Positions 41,228 to 52,905 are shown, counted from the first letter of the stretch. The stretch is DNA of 64,000 nt from an uncultured Collinsella sp. (GCA_937989875.1 CALKBO010000028.1:1-64000); one strand, 5' to 3'. A program made the numbers and translations. Notes: a model not told the origin generated them from the letters alone.

Positions 41228-41683
41228 ATGGCCGACGAGACCATGACCGACGAGCAGATTCTTGAACGTGTGGAGCACAAGAGCTTCGTTGCCACGTCCG
41301 ACCGCACCGCTGCCTCGCTGTCCGCGAGCGGTGTCGCCGCCGAGGATGTCGCCCGCGCCGCCGCGCAGGCTGCCTACGACAAGAAGGGCGAGGACGTTCA
41401 GGTGCTCGACCTGACCGAGCTTTCCGACGTATGCGACTACTTTGTGCTTGCCACCGGTACCAACAACCGCCAGGTCGATTCTATCGTCGACGAGATCGAG
41501 GAGAAGGTCGCCGAGGCTTGCGGCGAGCATCCATTCTCCATCGAGGGCCGCGAGCAGAAGACCTGGATGCTCATGGACTACGGTTCGGTTGTCGTCCACG
41601 TCTTCACTCCCGAAGCCCGCGACTTCTACCGCCTCGAGAAACTCTGGGGAGACGCCCCCCAGCTCCCCCTCAACCTCCTCTAG
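41228..41683 (+). CDS. rsfS: Ribosomal silencing factor RsfS
   Basis: A 151-residue protein that binds L14 and blocks subunit joining when nutrients are short. The core VLDLTELSDVCDYFVLATGT and KTWMLMDYGSVVVHVFTPEARDFY matches RsfS. The first 40 residues form an extra N-terminal extension, longer than in typical members. It is the last gene of the obgE cluster and is followed by a strong terminator. Confidence 0.95.
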   Translation: MADETMTDEQILERVEHKSFVATSDRTAASLSASGVAAEDVARAAAQAAYDKKGEDVQVLDLTELSDVCDYFVLATGTNNRQVDSIVDEIEEKVAEACGEHPFSIEGREQKTWMLMDYGSVVVHVFTPEARDFYRLEKLWGDAPQLPLNLL

Positions 41684-41726
41684 TAGCTCATTTGAGACGG
41701 GGTTAGCTACCCTCACGCATATCGCC

Positions 41727-41767
41727 GGGCAGTTGCGGTTTTCCGCACCTGCCCCGCTTTCTTTTTG
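41727..41767. terminator. Intrinsic terminator between rsfS and dinB
   Basis: GGGCAGTTGCGG (41727-41738) pairs with CCGCACCTGCCC (41743-41754) around a TTTT loop with one mismatch. A T-rich run (CTTTCTTTTT) follows on the plus strand. It lies between convergent genes, ends rsfS, and may also serve dinB. Confidence 0.85.
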
Positions 41768-41778
41768 CCCAAAGGCGG

Positions 41779-43032
41779 TTAATCGTTGAAACGGGATTGG
41801 CGGCCGAAGGAAAGGGCGGTGTCGCCGAATTTGTCTCGGACGGCGTCGATAGCGACGGAGAGGTCGCGGCGGTCGCTGGATTGGGCTCCGCGGTCATCGA
41901 TCTCACAGAACAGGTCGGTCTGGATGCCGCCTTGGTGATCGAAGTCGCTCATGCCGATGCCCGCTAAGCGAACATGCATGCCTTCCTGCCAGATGTTGTC
42001 GAGCAGCTCGAGCGCTACGGCAACAAAGATATTCTCGTCATCGGTGGGGTGTGGAAGCCGCCGCTGCGCCGAGCGTCCGCTGCCATACGAGTATTTGAGC
42101 TTGAGCGTCACCGTGGCGCCCGTCAGTCCCTGACGGCGCAGGCGGCGTCCAACCGACTCGCCCAACAGCGCAATCGCCGCTTTGATGTCCCCGCGCTCAG
42201 TCAAATCTTTAGCAAAGGTGCGTTCATTGCTGACCGACTTGACCTCGCGCTCTTCATCGAGACTCGTGACTTCGGAGATTTCGAGTCCCAGCGCACGCTG
42301 ACGCATGCGCTCGCCGTTGACGCCAAAAATAGAGGCCAAGGTGGATTCCGGTGCACGTGATAGCTCGCCGAGGGTGTAGATGCGCATGCGGCGCAGTCGC
42401 TCCTCGGCCGAGCGCCCGATGCCGCTCATGGCAGATACCGGCAGCGCGGCCAAAAAGCGCTGCTCGGTTCCGGGGCGCACAATCGTCAATCCAAACGGCT
42501 TGTCACGCTCGCTTGCGATCTTTGCGACCGTCTTGTTGCAGCCCACGCCAATGGAACAGGTCACTCCCAGCCCTGCCACGCGGTCGCTTATACGCCGCGC
42601 AACCAGCAACGGGTCTTCGGGCGCAAAGCGACCCGGTGTGATATCGATAAAGGCTTCGTCGATGGATACGCGCTCCACGCGCGGGGTCTCGTCGGCGAGA
42701 ATCGCCATGACTTCCGCGCTCACCTCGCGGTAGCGATCAAAGTGCCCGTGCGTCCAAATGGCTTGCGGGCTCAAGCGCCGTGCCTCGGCCGAGGGCATGG
42801 CGGAGTGCACGCCAAAGCGACGTGCCTCATATGAACACGTGGACACGACGCCACGCGAATCGGCGTCTCCGCCCACGATGAGCGGTTTTCCGCGCCATTC
42901 GGGATGGTCGAGCATCTCCACGCTCGCAAAAAACGCATCGAGGTCCATGAGGCCCACCGCCGGACCCGTCCAGGGAGGCGGCGTGACGCCTATGGCATCC
43001 TCATAACCGTATGTATGTTCGCGTCTTTCCAT
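41779..43032 (-). CDS. dinB: DNA polymerase IV (Y-family)
   Basis: A 417-residue translesion polymerase. GLMDLDAFFASVEMLDHPEW and VERVSIDEAFIDITPG hold the catalytic acidic residues. CSIGVGCNKTVAKIASERDK and the helix-hairpin-helix region (SAMSGIGRSAEERLRRM) follow, then a little-finger domain. No beta-clamp-binding QxxLF-type end is obvious; the protein ends SFGRQSRFND. No clear LexA box was seen upstream, so SOS control is unproved. The start is ATG 43032. Confidence 0.95.
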   Translation of the reverse strand: MERREHTYGYEDAIGVTPPPWTGPAVGLMDLDAFFASVEMLDHPEWRGKPLIVGGDADSRGVVSTCSYEARRFGVHSAMPSAEARRLSPQAIWTHGHFDRYREVSAEVMAILADETPRVERVSIDEAFIDITPGRFAPEDPLLVARRISDRVAGLGVTCSIGVGCNKTVAKIASERDKPFGLTIVRPGTEQRFLAALPVSAMSGIGRSAEERLRRMRIYTLGELSRAPESTLASIFGVNGERMRQRALGLEISEVTSLDEEREVKSVSNERTFAKDLTERGDIKAAIALLGESVGRRLRRQGLTGATVTLKLKYSYGSGRSAQRRLPHPTDDENIFVAVALELLDNIWQEGMHVRLAGIGMSDFDHQGGIQTDLFCEIDDRGAQSSDRRDLSVAIDAVRDKFGDTALSFGRQSRFND

Positions 43033-43148
43033 GTCATGAGTATACCGCGCAGCTCATGTGGGGTGCGTGTATGTGCTTGCAAATCCCGAATTCTTGTCTA
43101 AGATATGGATTTGCCCTCGACTACACCGAAGAAGTTGGTCTCACGGAC

Positions 43149-43177
43149 TTCACCTGCCCGCGTCGATGGCGTATTAT
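43149..43177 (+). promoter_or_regulatory. Promoter of the rpsP operon
   Basis: TTCACC (43149-43154) and TATTAT (43172-43177) are 17 bases apart, followed by a leader of about 50 bases before the rpsP start. Confidence 0.6.
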
Positions 43178-43233
43178 GTTCAACTGTTTGTTTGTAGTTG
43201 CAGCCTAAAGCTGCTTGGTTGGAGGAGTTTCCT

Positions 43234-43575
43234 TTGGCAGTCAAGATTCGCCTTGCTCGTCACGGCGCTAAGAAGCGTCCGTACTACCGTGTCGTCGTCG
43301 CCGATTCCCGCGCCCCGCGTGACGGTCGTATCATCGAGGAGGTTGGCCGCTACAACCCGATGACCGCCCCCAAGACCATCAACCTCGACCTCGAGAAGAT
43401 CGCCGACTGGCAGTCCAAGGGCGCTCAGCTCACCGACGCCGTCGCCGCTCTGGTCAAGGCCGCCAACGAGGGCGAGAAGACCGAGACCGTCGTCAAGAAG
43501 TCCAAGAAGCAGCTCGCCAAAGAGGCCGAGGCCGCTAAGGCTGCCGCTGAGGCCGCTGAGGGCGCCGAGGAGTAA
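43234..43575 (+). CDS. rpsP: 30S ribosomal protein S16
   Basis: A 113-residue ribosomal protein. It begins [20 protein letters not shown], followed by [19 protein letters not shown]. The last 30 residues are an Ala/Glu/Lys-rich tail beyond the usual core. The start is TTG 43234 behind a strong GGAGGAG (43221-43227); this is unusual for a highly expressed ribosomal protein, but the conserved N-terminus requires it. Confidence 0.96.
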   Translation: MAVKIRLARHGAKKRPYYRVVVADSRAPRDGRIIEEVGRYNPMTAPKTINLDLEKIADWQSKGAQLTDAVAALVKAANEGEKTETVVKKSKKQLAKEAEAAKAAAEAAEGAEE

Positions 43576-43578
43576 ATC

Positions 43579-43863
43579 GTGCCTGAGGTTGACGCTGCAC
43601 AGCTCGAGGGTGAGGCAATGCTCTCAGATCGCATCGCCGATCTCGTCGAATATCTCGTTGTTCAGATCGTCGACGACCCGGATTCCGTGAGCCTTGAGGT
43701 CATCGATGGTGACGACGCCTCTACGATTGAGGTTTCGGTCGCCGAGGATGACGTCGCTAAGGTCATCGGCCGTCGTGGCCGTACCATCAAGGCCATTCGC
43801 ACGCTCGCCCGTGCACTGGCCGCTCGCCTCGACACTGCTGTCGAGGTAGAGGTTCTGGGCTAG
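43579..43863 (+). CDS. khpA: KH-domain RNA-binding protein KhpA
   Basis: A small single-KH protein (94 residues from GTG 43579, or 81 from ATG 43618) that in Gram-positives forms an RNA-binding complex with KhpB. LVEYLVVQIVDDPDSVSLEV and VAKVIGRRGRTIKAIRTLAR with the GxxG loop define it. Both starts have a reasonable ribosome site (GAGGAG before GTG, GTGAGG before ATG); the shorter form is closer to the family length. It stands in the conserved order rpsP-khpA-rimM-trmD. Confidence 0.93.
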   Translation: MPEVDAAQLEGEAMLSDRIADLVEYLVVQIVDDPDSVSLEVIDGDDASTIEVSVAEDDVAKVIGRRGRTIKAIRTLARALAARLDTAVEVEVLG

Positions 43864-43867
43864 GACC

Positions 43868-44389
43868 TTGAGGTCCCAGTACAAAAACATCGCCCGTGTG
43901 GTCAAGCCGCACGGAAGGAAGGGGGAGGTCCTCGCGCAGCCGCTGCGGGGGCTTCCTTCTGTATTAGAGCCGGGCATGCACGTAGCCCTGACGCCGCCGG
44001 CGCTCAAGCGCGACCGCTTTTGCACGGTCGTGTCCGTCACCGATACGGGCGATGGCGATCTGGTCTCGTTTGAGGGTATTGACGACTTGACGGCCGCCGA
44101 GGGCATCACGGGATGCTATGTGCTGGCAAATCGCGACGACTTTGAGCTCGATTCGCTCGACGCTGCCTATACCGACCTGATGGGTCGCGAGGTGGTCGAC
44201 GAGCGCTTCGGTTCGCTCGGCACGATCGTCGAGATCATGTCGACGCCCGCTAACGATGTTTGGGTTGTCGAGGGCGATCGGTACGGCGAGGTACTGATTC
44301 CCGTGATCGAGCAGGTTGTGCTCGATCTTCCCGACACAGGAACAATTTCCGTCCACGTTATGGACGGCCTGATCGATATGGACAAGTAG
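43868..44389 (+). CDS. rimM: 16S rRNA processing protein RimM
   Basis: A 173-residue 30S maturation factor. The N-terminal IARVVKPHGRKGEVLAQPL is the RimM barrel motif. The PRC-barrel half has LMGREVVDERFGSLGTIVEI and YGEVLIPVIEQVVLDLPDTG. The start is TTG 43868, with only a weak TAGGA four bases after the khpA stop, so it probably relies on coupling. Confidence 0.93.
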   Translation: MRSQYKNIARVVKPHGRKGEVLAQPLRGLPSVLEPGMHVALTPPALKRDRFCTVVSVTDTGDGDLVSFEGIDDLTAAEGITGCYVLANRDDFELDSLDAAYTDLMGREVVDERFGSLGTIVEIMSTPANDVWVVEGDRYGEVLIPVIEQVVLDLPDTGTISVHVMDGLIDMDK

Positions 44390-44399
44390 GGAGGACAAC

Positions 44400-45158
44400 A
44401 TGCTGATCGAGACCCTTTCGGTCTTTCCCGAGATGTTTGAGCCCGTCATGTCCACATCGATCTTGGGCCGCGCCCGCAAGGCCGGCCTTTTTGATTTTAA
44501 GGCGTATAACCTGCGCGACTGGACGCACGACCGCCATCGTACCGTCGATGACGAGCCGTACGGCGGCGGGCAGGGCATGCTCATGAAGGTCGAGCCTATC
44601 GCAGAGGCCATCGAGGCCATTAGCGCAGAGGGTCCCAGGCCTACTGTGGTGTTCTTTACCCCCTGTGGCGAGCCCTTTACGCAGCATGTGGCCGAGCGCC
44701 TGCTCAAAAGTGAGCGCCTGCTGTTTGTGTGCAGCCGCTACGAGGGCGTCGACGAGCGTGCGTATGCGTATGCCGATGAGCGTCTGTCGATCGGCGACTA
44801 CGTGCTTACGGGTGGCGAACTTCCCGCTATGGTCGTTGCCGATGCCGTCGTACGCCTGATTCCCGGCGCCCTGGGCGACGAGATGAGCAATGTGGACGAG
44901 TCATTCTCGACCGCCGAGGACGGAGGCCTGCTCGAGTACGCGCAGTACACCCGTCCCGCCGAGTTCAACGGCGAGGGCGTGCCGCCGGTGCTTGTGAGCG
45001 GCGATCACGCCAAGGTCGATGCCTGGCGCCGTAAGAATGCCATCGAGCGCACCTGCCGCTGGCGTCCCGACCTGATCGAGACGGCGCGCCTTACGCCACA
45101 GGAGCGTGCGTACGCGCAGGAGATTCTGGACGCTTCGTATTCGCAGAGCGAGGAGTGA
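44400..45158 (+). CDS. trmD: tRNA (guanine-37-N1)-methyltransferase
   Basis: A 252-residue trefoil-knot SPOUT enzyme that methylates G37 and prevents +1 frameshifting. ETLSVFPEMFEPVMSTSILG is the N-terminal block. VDDEPYGGGQGMLMKVEPI, CSRYEGVDERAYAYADERLS and SIGDYVLTGGELPAMVVADA build the knot and SAM site. GGAGGACAAC precedes ATG 44400. Confidence 0.97.
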   Translation: MLIETLSVFPEMFEPVMSTSILGRARKAGLFDFKAYNLRDWTHDRHRTVDDEPYGGGQGMLMKVEPIAEAIEAISAEGPRPTVVFFTPCGEPFTQHVAERLLKSERLLFVCSRYEGVDERAYAYADERLSIGDYVLTGGELPAMVVADAVVRLIPGALGDEMSNVDESFSTAEDGGLLEYAQYTRPAEFNGEGVPPVLVSGDHAKVDAWRRKNAIERTCRWRPDLIETARLTPQERAYAQEILDASYSQSEE

Positions 45159-45160
45159 GA

Positions 45161-45724
45161 ATGGTTCCATCGCAGCATTCCGCGTTGAGGGGCGCTTTTG
45201 AGTGGATCGCGGTCATCGCGATCGCACTGGTCGCCACCTTCTTGATTCGCTCGTTTGTGGTCGAGCCCTTTGTGGTGCCCACCGGCTCCATGGAGTCCAC
45301 GATTGAGATTGGCGACCAGATCCTGGCACAAAAGGTGAGCCTCGAGCTCGGTCAGCCCGTCAAGCAGGGCGATATCGTGGTGTTTCACAACCCCGATGGC
45401 ACCTCCGAGCATGATGTTCTTGTCAAGCGTGTTATTGCCACGGCCGGCCAGACGGTTGACCTGCAGGATGGCAAGGTGGTTGTTGACGGCCAAGCGCTCG
45501 ACGAGGACTATACGACGGGCATGAGCTGGCCACTTTCGGTCCAAGCGCCCGGCGCTCAGGTAAGCTATCCCTACACCGTTCCCGACGGGTGCGTGTGGGT
45601 GATGGGCGACAACCGCGAAAACTCTGCCGACTCACGCTACTTTGGTCCCGTCGATCGCTCTGATTTGATCGCTGTGGCACTCGTTCGCTACTGGCCGCTC
45701 AACCGCATCGGCGCTATCGACTAA
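45161..45724 (+). CDS. lepB: Signal peptidase I
   Basis: A 187-residue membrane protease that removes signal peptides from secreted proteins. One N-terminal membrane helix (about residues 10-30) is followed by VVPTGSMESTIEIGDQIL with the catalytic Ser. The general-base Lys is in DVLVKRVIATAGQ, and the family box VMGDNRENSADSRYFGPV lies near the end. ATG 45161 is chosen because AGGAG at 45151-45155 spaces correctly; GTG 45155 would overlap that site. Confidence 0.95.
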   Translation: MVPSQHSALRGAFEWIAVIAIALVATFLIRSFVVEPFVVPTGSMESTIEIGDQILAQKVSLELGQPVKQGDIVVFHNPDGTSEHDVLVKRVIATAGQTVDLQDGKVVVDGQALDEDYTTGMSWPLSVQAPGAQVSYPYTVPDGCVWVMGDNRENSADSRYFGPVDRSDLIAVALVRYWPLNRIGAID

Positions 45725-45783
45725 AAACCGCTATAGTACAGTACCTAACCGTGTAATCGTTTCGACGAGGGGATATTAGAGGC

Positions 45784-46695
45784 ATGAACGCTTCATCGCT
45801 TTCCTTCCAAGACATCATCCTGCGCCTCCAGCAGTACTGGGGCGAGCAGGGCTGCGTCATTATGCAGCCCTATGACTCCGAGGTCGGTGCCGGTACCTTC
45901 CATACCGCGACCACGCTGCGCTCGCTCGGTCCCGCCGAGTGGCGCACCTGCTATGCGCAGCCCTGCCGCCGTCCCGCTGACGGCCGCTACGGCGAGAACC
46001 CCAACCGCATGCAGCACTACTATCAGTTCCAGGTGCTCATCAAGCCCTCGCCGGTCAACGCCCAGGAGCTCTACCTGGGTTCGCTGGCCGCCATTGGCTT
46101 GGACCCCAACGACCATGACGTCCGTTTTGTCGAGGACGACTGGGAGAGCCCGACGCTCGGCGCCTGGGGCCTTGGCTGGGAGGTCTGGCTCAACGGCATG
46201 GAGGTCACGCAGTTTACGTACTTCCAGCAGGTGGGCGGCATCGAGGTTGACCCCGTGCCCGTCGAGATCACCTACGGCCTGGAGCGTATCGCCATGTACG
46301 CCCAGGGCGTCAACTCGGTCTACGACCTGGTGTGGAGCTACCTGCCCGACGGCACGCCCATGACCTATGGCGACGTGTTCCTCGAGAACGAGCGCGAGTT
46401 CAGTGCCTATAACTTTGAGGTCGCCAACGTCGAGATGATGCGTCAGAAGTTTGACGACTACGAGGCCGAGTGCCACTCCTGCCTGGAGCGCAAGCTTCCG
46501 CTGCCGGCGTACGACTGCGTCATGAAGTGCAGCCATGCCTTCAACCTGCTCGATGCCCGCGGCGCGTTGTCCGCGGTCGAGCGTGCCAACTACATCCTGC
46601 GCGTCCGCGCCGTCGCCAAGGCGTGCTGCGAGGCCTACATGGCCGAGGTCGCCGGAGTCAACGAGAATGCCGACCAGGAAGGCGAGGTGGCGTAA
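45784..46695 (+). CDS. glyQ: Glycyl-tRNA synthetase alpha subunit
   Basis: A 303-residue catalytic subunit of the tetrameric bacterial GlyRS. It has [40 protein letters not shown] and [20 protein letters not shown]. The gap to lepB is only 59 bases and shows no T-box riboswitch, unlike many Firmicutes glyQS operons. Its stop lies three bases before glyS. Confidence 0.97.
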   Translation: MNASSLSFQDIILRLQQYWGEQGCVIMQPYDSEVGAGTFHTATTLRSLGPAEWRTCYAQPCRRPADGRYGENPNRMQHYYQFQVLIKPSPVNAQELYLGSLAAIGLDPNDHDVRFVEDDWESPTLGAWGLGWEVWLNGMEVTQFTYFQQVGGIEVDPVPVEITYGLERIAMYAQGVNSVYDLVWSYLPDGTPMTYGDVFLENEREFSAYNFEVANVEMMRQKFDDYEAECHSCLERKLPLPAYDCVMKCSHAFNLLDARGALSAVERANYILRVRAVAKACCEAYMAEVAGVNENADQEGEVA

Positions 46696-46698
46696 GCC

Positions 46699-48795
46699 AT
46701 GGCAGACGCTAAGGATTTCCTGTTTGAGATCGGTACGGAGGAAATGCCCTCCGCGCCGCTGAACAATGCCGTCAAGCAGCTTGGCACCATGATCGCCAAG
46801 GGTCTCGATGAGGCCGGTCTGGCCCACGGCGAGGTCCGCGTGATCTCGAGCCCGCGTCGTCTGGCTGCACTCGTTGCCAACGTCGCCACCGCGACCGATG
46901 AGGTTCACGAGGTCAAGCGTGGCCCCGCGGCCAACATTGCCTTCGACGCTGACGGTAACGCCACCAAGGCCGCCCAGGGCTTTGCCCGCAAGTGCGGTGT
47001 GGCTGCCGAGGACCTGGTCCGTCGCGAGGACACCGACGGTCGCGAGTATGTGTTCGCCGAGAAGAACATTCCCTCCGCACCGGCTACGCCGATTCTGACC
47101 GCCCTGTGCGAGAAGACTATCGCCGGCCTGCAGTGGCCCAACTACCGCAGCCAGCGCTGGGGCCACGAGCACGCTACGTTTGTTCGTCCGGTCCGTTGGA
47201 TCTGCTGCCTTCTGGGCGAGGATGTTGTGCCCGTGTCGTTTGCCGACGTGACGAGCGGCAACACCACGCGTGGTCATCGCGTGCTTGGCCCCGGTGACCA
47301 TGTGGTTGCCAGCCCCGCCGTCTACGAGCAGGTGCTTGAGGACGCCGGCGTGCTTTCTGCCGAGCGTCGTCGCGAGGCCATCCTTGCCGGTATCGCCGAG
47401 GTCGAGGCCGCTCGCCCCGGCTGTCATGTCGACACGCCCAAGAAGGTCTTCGAGGAGGTCATTAACCTCTGCGAGTGGCCGACGGTGCTCGTCGGTACCT
47501 TCGATGAGGAGTTCCTCAAGGTCCCGCACGAGATCATCTGCGAGTCCATGCTCACCAACCAGCGCTACTTCCCGATCTATGACGGCGAGGGCAAGCTCAC
47601 GCGTGAGTTCGTGGTCGTCTCCAACAGCAAGCCTGAGAACGCCGAGCGCGTGATCGACGGCAACGAGCGCGTCGTGCGCGCCCGTCTGGACGACGCAAAG
47701 TTCTTCTACGAGGAGGACCTGAAGATCTCCCTCGACGAGTTCCGTGATCGTTTGGCCAAGGTTGCCTTCCAGGAGAAGCTCGGTAGCGTGCTCGCCAAGT
47801 CCGAGCGCATCGAGCAGCTCGCACTCGCTATTGCCCGTGAGGCTCATCTGGGCGCCCACCTGGCCGCCGATGCCGCTCGCGCCGCGCACCTGTGCAAGGC
47901 CGACCTGGTGTCTAACGCCGTCGTTGAGTTCACGAGCCAGCAGGGCGTGATGGGCTGTTATTACGCGACCGCGATGGGGGAGAATGACGAGGTCGCCCAT
48001 GCCATCCGCGATCACTATCGTCCCCGCTTTGCCGGTGACGAGTTGCCCGAGGGCACCGCTGGCTGCATCGTGGCCTGCGCCGACAAGCTCGATACCATCG
48101 CCGGTATCTTTGCCATCGGCGAGCCCCCGACCGGCTCCTCCGACCCCTACGCGCTGCGTCGTGCCGCTATCGGCATCATCAACATCCTGCGCGACCGCCT
48201 GCCGATCGACCCCACGTCGCTCATCGACTTCGCCCTCGAGCTCTACAGTGAGCAGGGCATTGAGTTCGACGCCGCCGAGGTCGCCCAGCAGGTTCGTGAC
48301 TTCTTCCATGGCCGCCTGGTGAGCATGGCCCGCGACGAAAAGATCCCGGCTGATACCGTTGCCGCCGTCTCCGCGGTGCACATCATCGCCCCGTCCGTCT
48401 TCTTCGCCCGCTGCGCCGCCCTCGACGAGGCCCGCAAGAACGATGCCGAGACCTTTGACAACCTGGCTACGGCCTATGCCCGTGCCGCGCATATCTCCAA
48501 GCCCGAGCTGGGCGCGGAGTACGACCGCAGCCTGATGGGCGAGGCCGAGCTCGCGCTTGCCGATGCTTCCGAGGCTGCTCAGACTGCTGTCGATGCTGCC
48601 CTTGCTGCCGAGGACTACCCGGCCGCATTTGCCGCCCTCGCCGCCCTGCGCGCGCCCATCGACCGTTTCTTCGATGAGGTTATGGTCATGGACAAGGACG
48701 AGCAGCTCCGCGATAATCGCCTTAAGCTGCTCAACCGCTTCGAGGCCGTTTTCTCCGGCATCGCCAACATCGGTGAGCTTGCCCGCAAAAAGTAA
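46699..48795 (+). CDS. glyS: Glycyl-tRNA synthetase beta subunit
   Basis: A 698-residue tRNA-binding subunit of GlyRS. It begins DFLFEIGTEEMPSAPLNNAV and contains LPKLIR-equivalent blocks such as MLTNQRYFPIYDGEGKLTRE, GNERVVRARLDDAKFFYEED and VTSGNTTRGHRV. The C-terminal anticodon-binding half contains the HD-like segment and VMDKDEQLRDNRLKLLNRFE. Length is normal and no disruption is seen. Confidence 0.97.
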   Translation: MADAKDFLFEIGTEEMPSAPLNNAVKQLGTMIAKGLDEAGLAHGEVRVISSPRRLAALVANVATATDEVHEVKRGPAANIAFDADGNATKAAQGFARKCGVAAEDLVRREDTDGREYVFAEKNIPSAPATPILTALCEKTIAGLQWPNYRSQRWGHEHATFVRPVRWICCLLGEDVVPVSFADVTSGNTTRGHRVLGPGDHVVASPAVYEQVLEDAGVLSAERRREAILAGIAEVEAARPGCHVDTPKKVFEEVINLCEWPTVLVGTFDEEFLKVPHEIICESMLTNQRYFPIYDGEGKLTREFVVVSNSKPENAERVIDGNERVVRARLDDAKFFYEEDLKISLDEFRDRLAKVAFQEKLGSVLAKSERIEQLALAIAREAHLGAHLAADAARAAHLCKADLVSNAVVEFTSQQGVMGCYYATAMGENDEVAHAIRDHYRPRFAGDELPEGTAGCIVACADKLDTIAGIFAIGEPPTGSSDPYALRRAAIGIINILRDRLPIDPTSLIDFALELYSEQGIEFDAAEVAQQVRDFFHGRLVSMARDEKIPADTVAAVSAVHIIAPSVFFARCAALDEARKNDAETFDNLATAYARAAHISKPELGAEYDRSLMGEAELALADASEAAQTAVDAALAAEDYPAAFAALAALRAPIDRFFDEVMVMDKDEQLRDNRLKLLNRFEAVFSGIANIGELARKK

Positions 48796-48829
48796 GCCAG
48801 CCTGCGCATAAGCGCAAAAGGAGCCCCGC

Positions 48830-49696
48830 ATGGATTGCCCGGTCACCGCTCGTCCCACCGTTATCGTTATCTCCGACTCGCTCGGTGATACCGCTTGTGA
48901 GGTGGTGCTTGCGGCGTCCGGGCAATTTGATGAAGGGGTTTTTCGCGTTTTGCGCCTGCCTAAGGTGACCTCCGTGGAGCAGGTCAAGTCATTTGTGGGG
49001 CCGCGCGTCGATGCCGACCATCGCGATATCGCCGTGTTCCACACCATTGTCGACCCGGCCCTTCGTGCTCGTGTGCTCGACTACTTGGGTATGTTGCATA
49101 TTCGCTCGGTCGACCTGATCGGCCCGACGCTTGCCGTGCTGTCGTCGCTCATCGGTGTGCCGCCCAAGGGCGTTGCGGGCGTGATTCACAGGACCGATGA
49201 CCGCTATTTCCATCGTATCGAGGCCATGGAGTATTTCGTTGAGCACGATGATGGACGCGGCTGCGACGATCTGTCGGGTGCCGATATCGTGCTGTTGCGC
49301 GTATCGCGCACGTCCAAGACGCCGCTGTCGATGTATTTGGCCTATCAAGGTTACAAGGTTGCTAATGTCCCTCTGGCGCACGGCATGGAGCCGCCGAAGT
49401 CGATTTACGAGGTTGACCCGATGCGCCTGTTCGGCCTAATTTCGACCGTCGACGTTATTTCTGAGATTCGCGATAGCCGCTTGGGCGATGATTACGCCCG
49501 TGCCGTTGCCGGCTCCTATGCCGAGCCCGAGAGTGTGCGCAGCGAGCTCGAGGAAGCCCGTGCCCTCATGAAGCGCCTAGGCTGCTTTGTGGTGCGTACC
49601 GATGGCAAGGCGATCGAGGAGAGCGCATCCGAGATCATTAGCCACTTGGAGGAAATCCAAGAAGCCCGTGCCCGCCGCGCCGCCCGTCGAGCCTAA
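48830..49696 (+). CDS. Bifunctional PPDK regulatory kinase/phosphorylase (DUF299)
   Basis: A 288-residue protein of the DUF299 family, which uses ADP to phosphorylate a Thr next to the catalytic His of pyruvate phosphate dikinase and reverses this by phosphorolysis. It has VIVISDSLGDTACEVVLAAS at the N-terminus, VSRTSKTPLSMYLAYQGYKV (P-loop-like family motif) near residue 158, and PLAHGMEPPKSIYEVDP. The PPDK gene lies directly downstream, which identifies the target and argues against the PEP-synthase-specific PpsR variant. Confidence 0.92.
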   Translation: MDCPVTARPTVIVISDSLGDTACEVVLAASGQFDEGVFRVLRLPKVTSVEQVKSFVGPRVDADHRDIAVFHTIVDPALRARVLDYLGMLHIRSVDLIGPTLAVLSSLIGVPPKGVAGVIHRTDDRYFHRIEAMEYFVEHDDGRGCDDLSGADIVLLRVSRTSKTPLSMYLAYQGYKVANVPLAHGMEPPKSIYEVDPMRLFGLISTVDVISEIRDSRLGDDYARAVAGSYAEPESVRSELEEARALMKRLGCFVVRTDGKAIEESASEIISHLEEIQEARARRAARRA

Positions 49697-49775
49697 TAGT
49701 AGCAGCATTTTGATAAAGCGATTTAGCAAAAATATCGCATCTGACCTGCACTTTCTTACAGTGGTATCTTCATAA

Positions 49776-49823
49776 GGTAACCACCTTTACCTACCGTTTA
49801 CCGCCAGTTTTAGCACGTTTACC
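49776..49823. promoter_or_regulatory. Helically spaced TTACC half-sites upstream of ppdK
   Basis: GGTAA (49776-49780) and TTACC (49787-49791) form a dyad with a six-base spacer. Two further TTTACC copies start at 49797 and 49818, so the three TTTACC copies (49786, 49797, 49818) are 11 and 21 bases apart, about one and two helical turns. Such phasing fits a cooperative DNA-binding regulator upstream of the ppdK promoter. The regulator is unknown. Confidence 0.45.
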
Positions 49824-49841
49824 AAACCGCGCATCCTCTGC

Positions 49842-49870
49842 TTAAGCCCGCTCAAAACCCGCCGTATAGT
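49842..49870 (+). promoter_or_regulatory. Candidate promoter of ppdK
   Basis: TTAAGC (49842-49847) and TATAGT (49865-49870) are 17 bases apart. The weak -35 box would fit an activated promoter with the TTACC sites at roughly -90 to -50. A short dyad (CCCGC 49881-49885, GCGGG 49891-49895) follows in the leader. Confidence 0.4.
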
Positions 49871-49945
49871 TCCCTCACGGCCCGCATTTGGCGGGTCGAT
49901 TCGTTACCACGGTCGTGCGCGTAAGTGCATGAAAGGGGAAGTATC

Positions 49946-52696
<2,751 letters not shown>

Positions 52697-52734
52697 CGTT
52701 TTGGGTTCAGACGCCTAACGTAGCCCCCCTCATG

Positions 52735-52762
52735 CCGTCCGTCTCATTCGTGAGGCGGACGG
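52735..52762 (+). terminator. Terminator-like hairpin after ppdK with a TTCG loop
   Basis: CCGTCCGTCTCA (52735-52746), loop TTCG and TGAGGCGGACGG (52751-52762) give a 12-bp stem with one G-T pair and a stable UUCG tetraloop. The T-run that follows is broken up (TTATCAT), so efficiency is uncertain. Confidence 0.7.
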
Positions 52763-52809
52763 TTATCATGTGCGGGTTTTGTCTTTTTGTCTGCGTAAAA
52801 AATTGTTCT

Positions 52810-52836
52810 TGCAGCAGAAACCCGCGCGTGTATACT
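52810..52836 (+). promoter_or_regulatory. Candidate promoter of rplS
   Basis: TATACT at 52831-52836 is a good -10 box; TTGCAG at 52810-52815 is a possible -35 with a short 15-base spacer. The transcript would have a leader of about 60 bases. Confidence 0.45.
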
Positions 52837-52857
52837 CGAATACGTTTGTTCAACTAC

Positions 52858-52881
52858 GTGCCGGCCAGAGTGGTACGGCAC
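52858..52881 (+). promoter_or_regulatory. Stem-loop in the rplS leader
   Basis: GTGCCG (52858-52863) and CGGCAC (52876-52881) form a perfect six-pair stem about 12 bases before the AAGGAA ribosome site. Ribosomal L19 leaders with autoregulatory roles are known in other bacteria; homology to them is not shown here. Confidence 0.4.
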
Positions 52882-52905
52882 CTCTAGAAGAGTAAGGAAT
52901 TGCAC

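Noticed and set aside
43005..43060. LexA-type SOS box near the dinB start
   Set aside because: Only a GTTCG half-site is present, inside the start of the coding sequence; no palindromic box was found.
45725..45783. Possible T-box riboswitch before glyQ
   Set aside because: The 59-base gap is far too short and has no T-box sequence or terminator.
45793..49047. A 1084-residue open frame antisense to glyQ-glyS and the regulatory kinase gene
   Set aside because: The product is low-complexity, rich in Gly, Val, Asp and Leu, as expected from the mirror of GC-rich codons, and it covers three well-supported genes.
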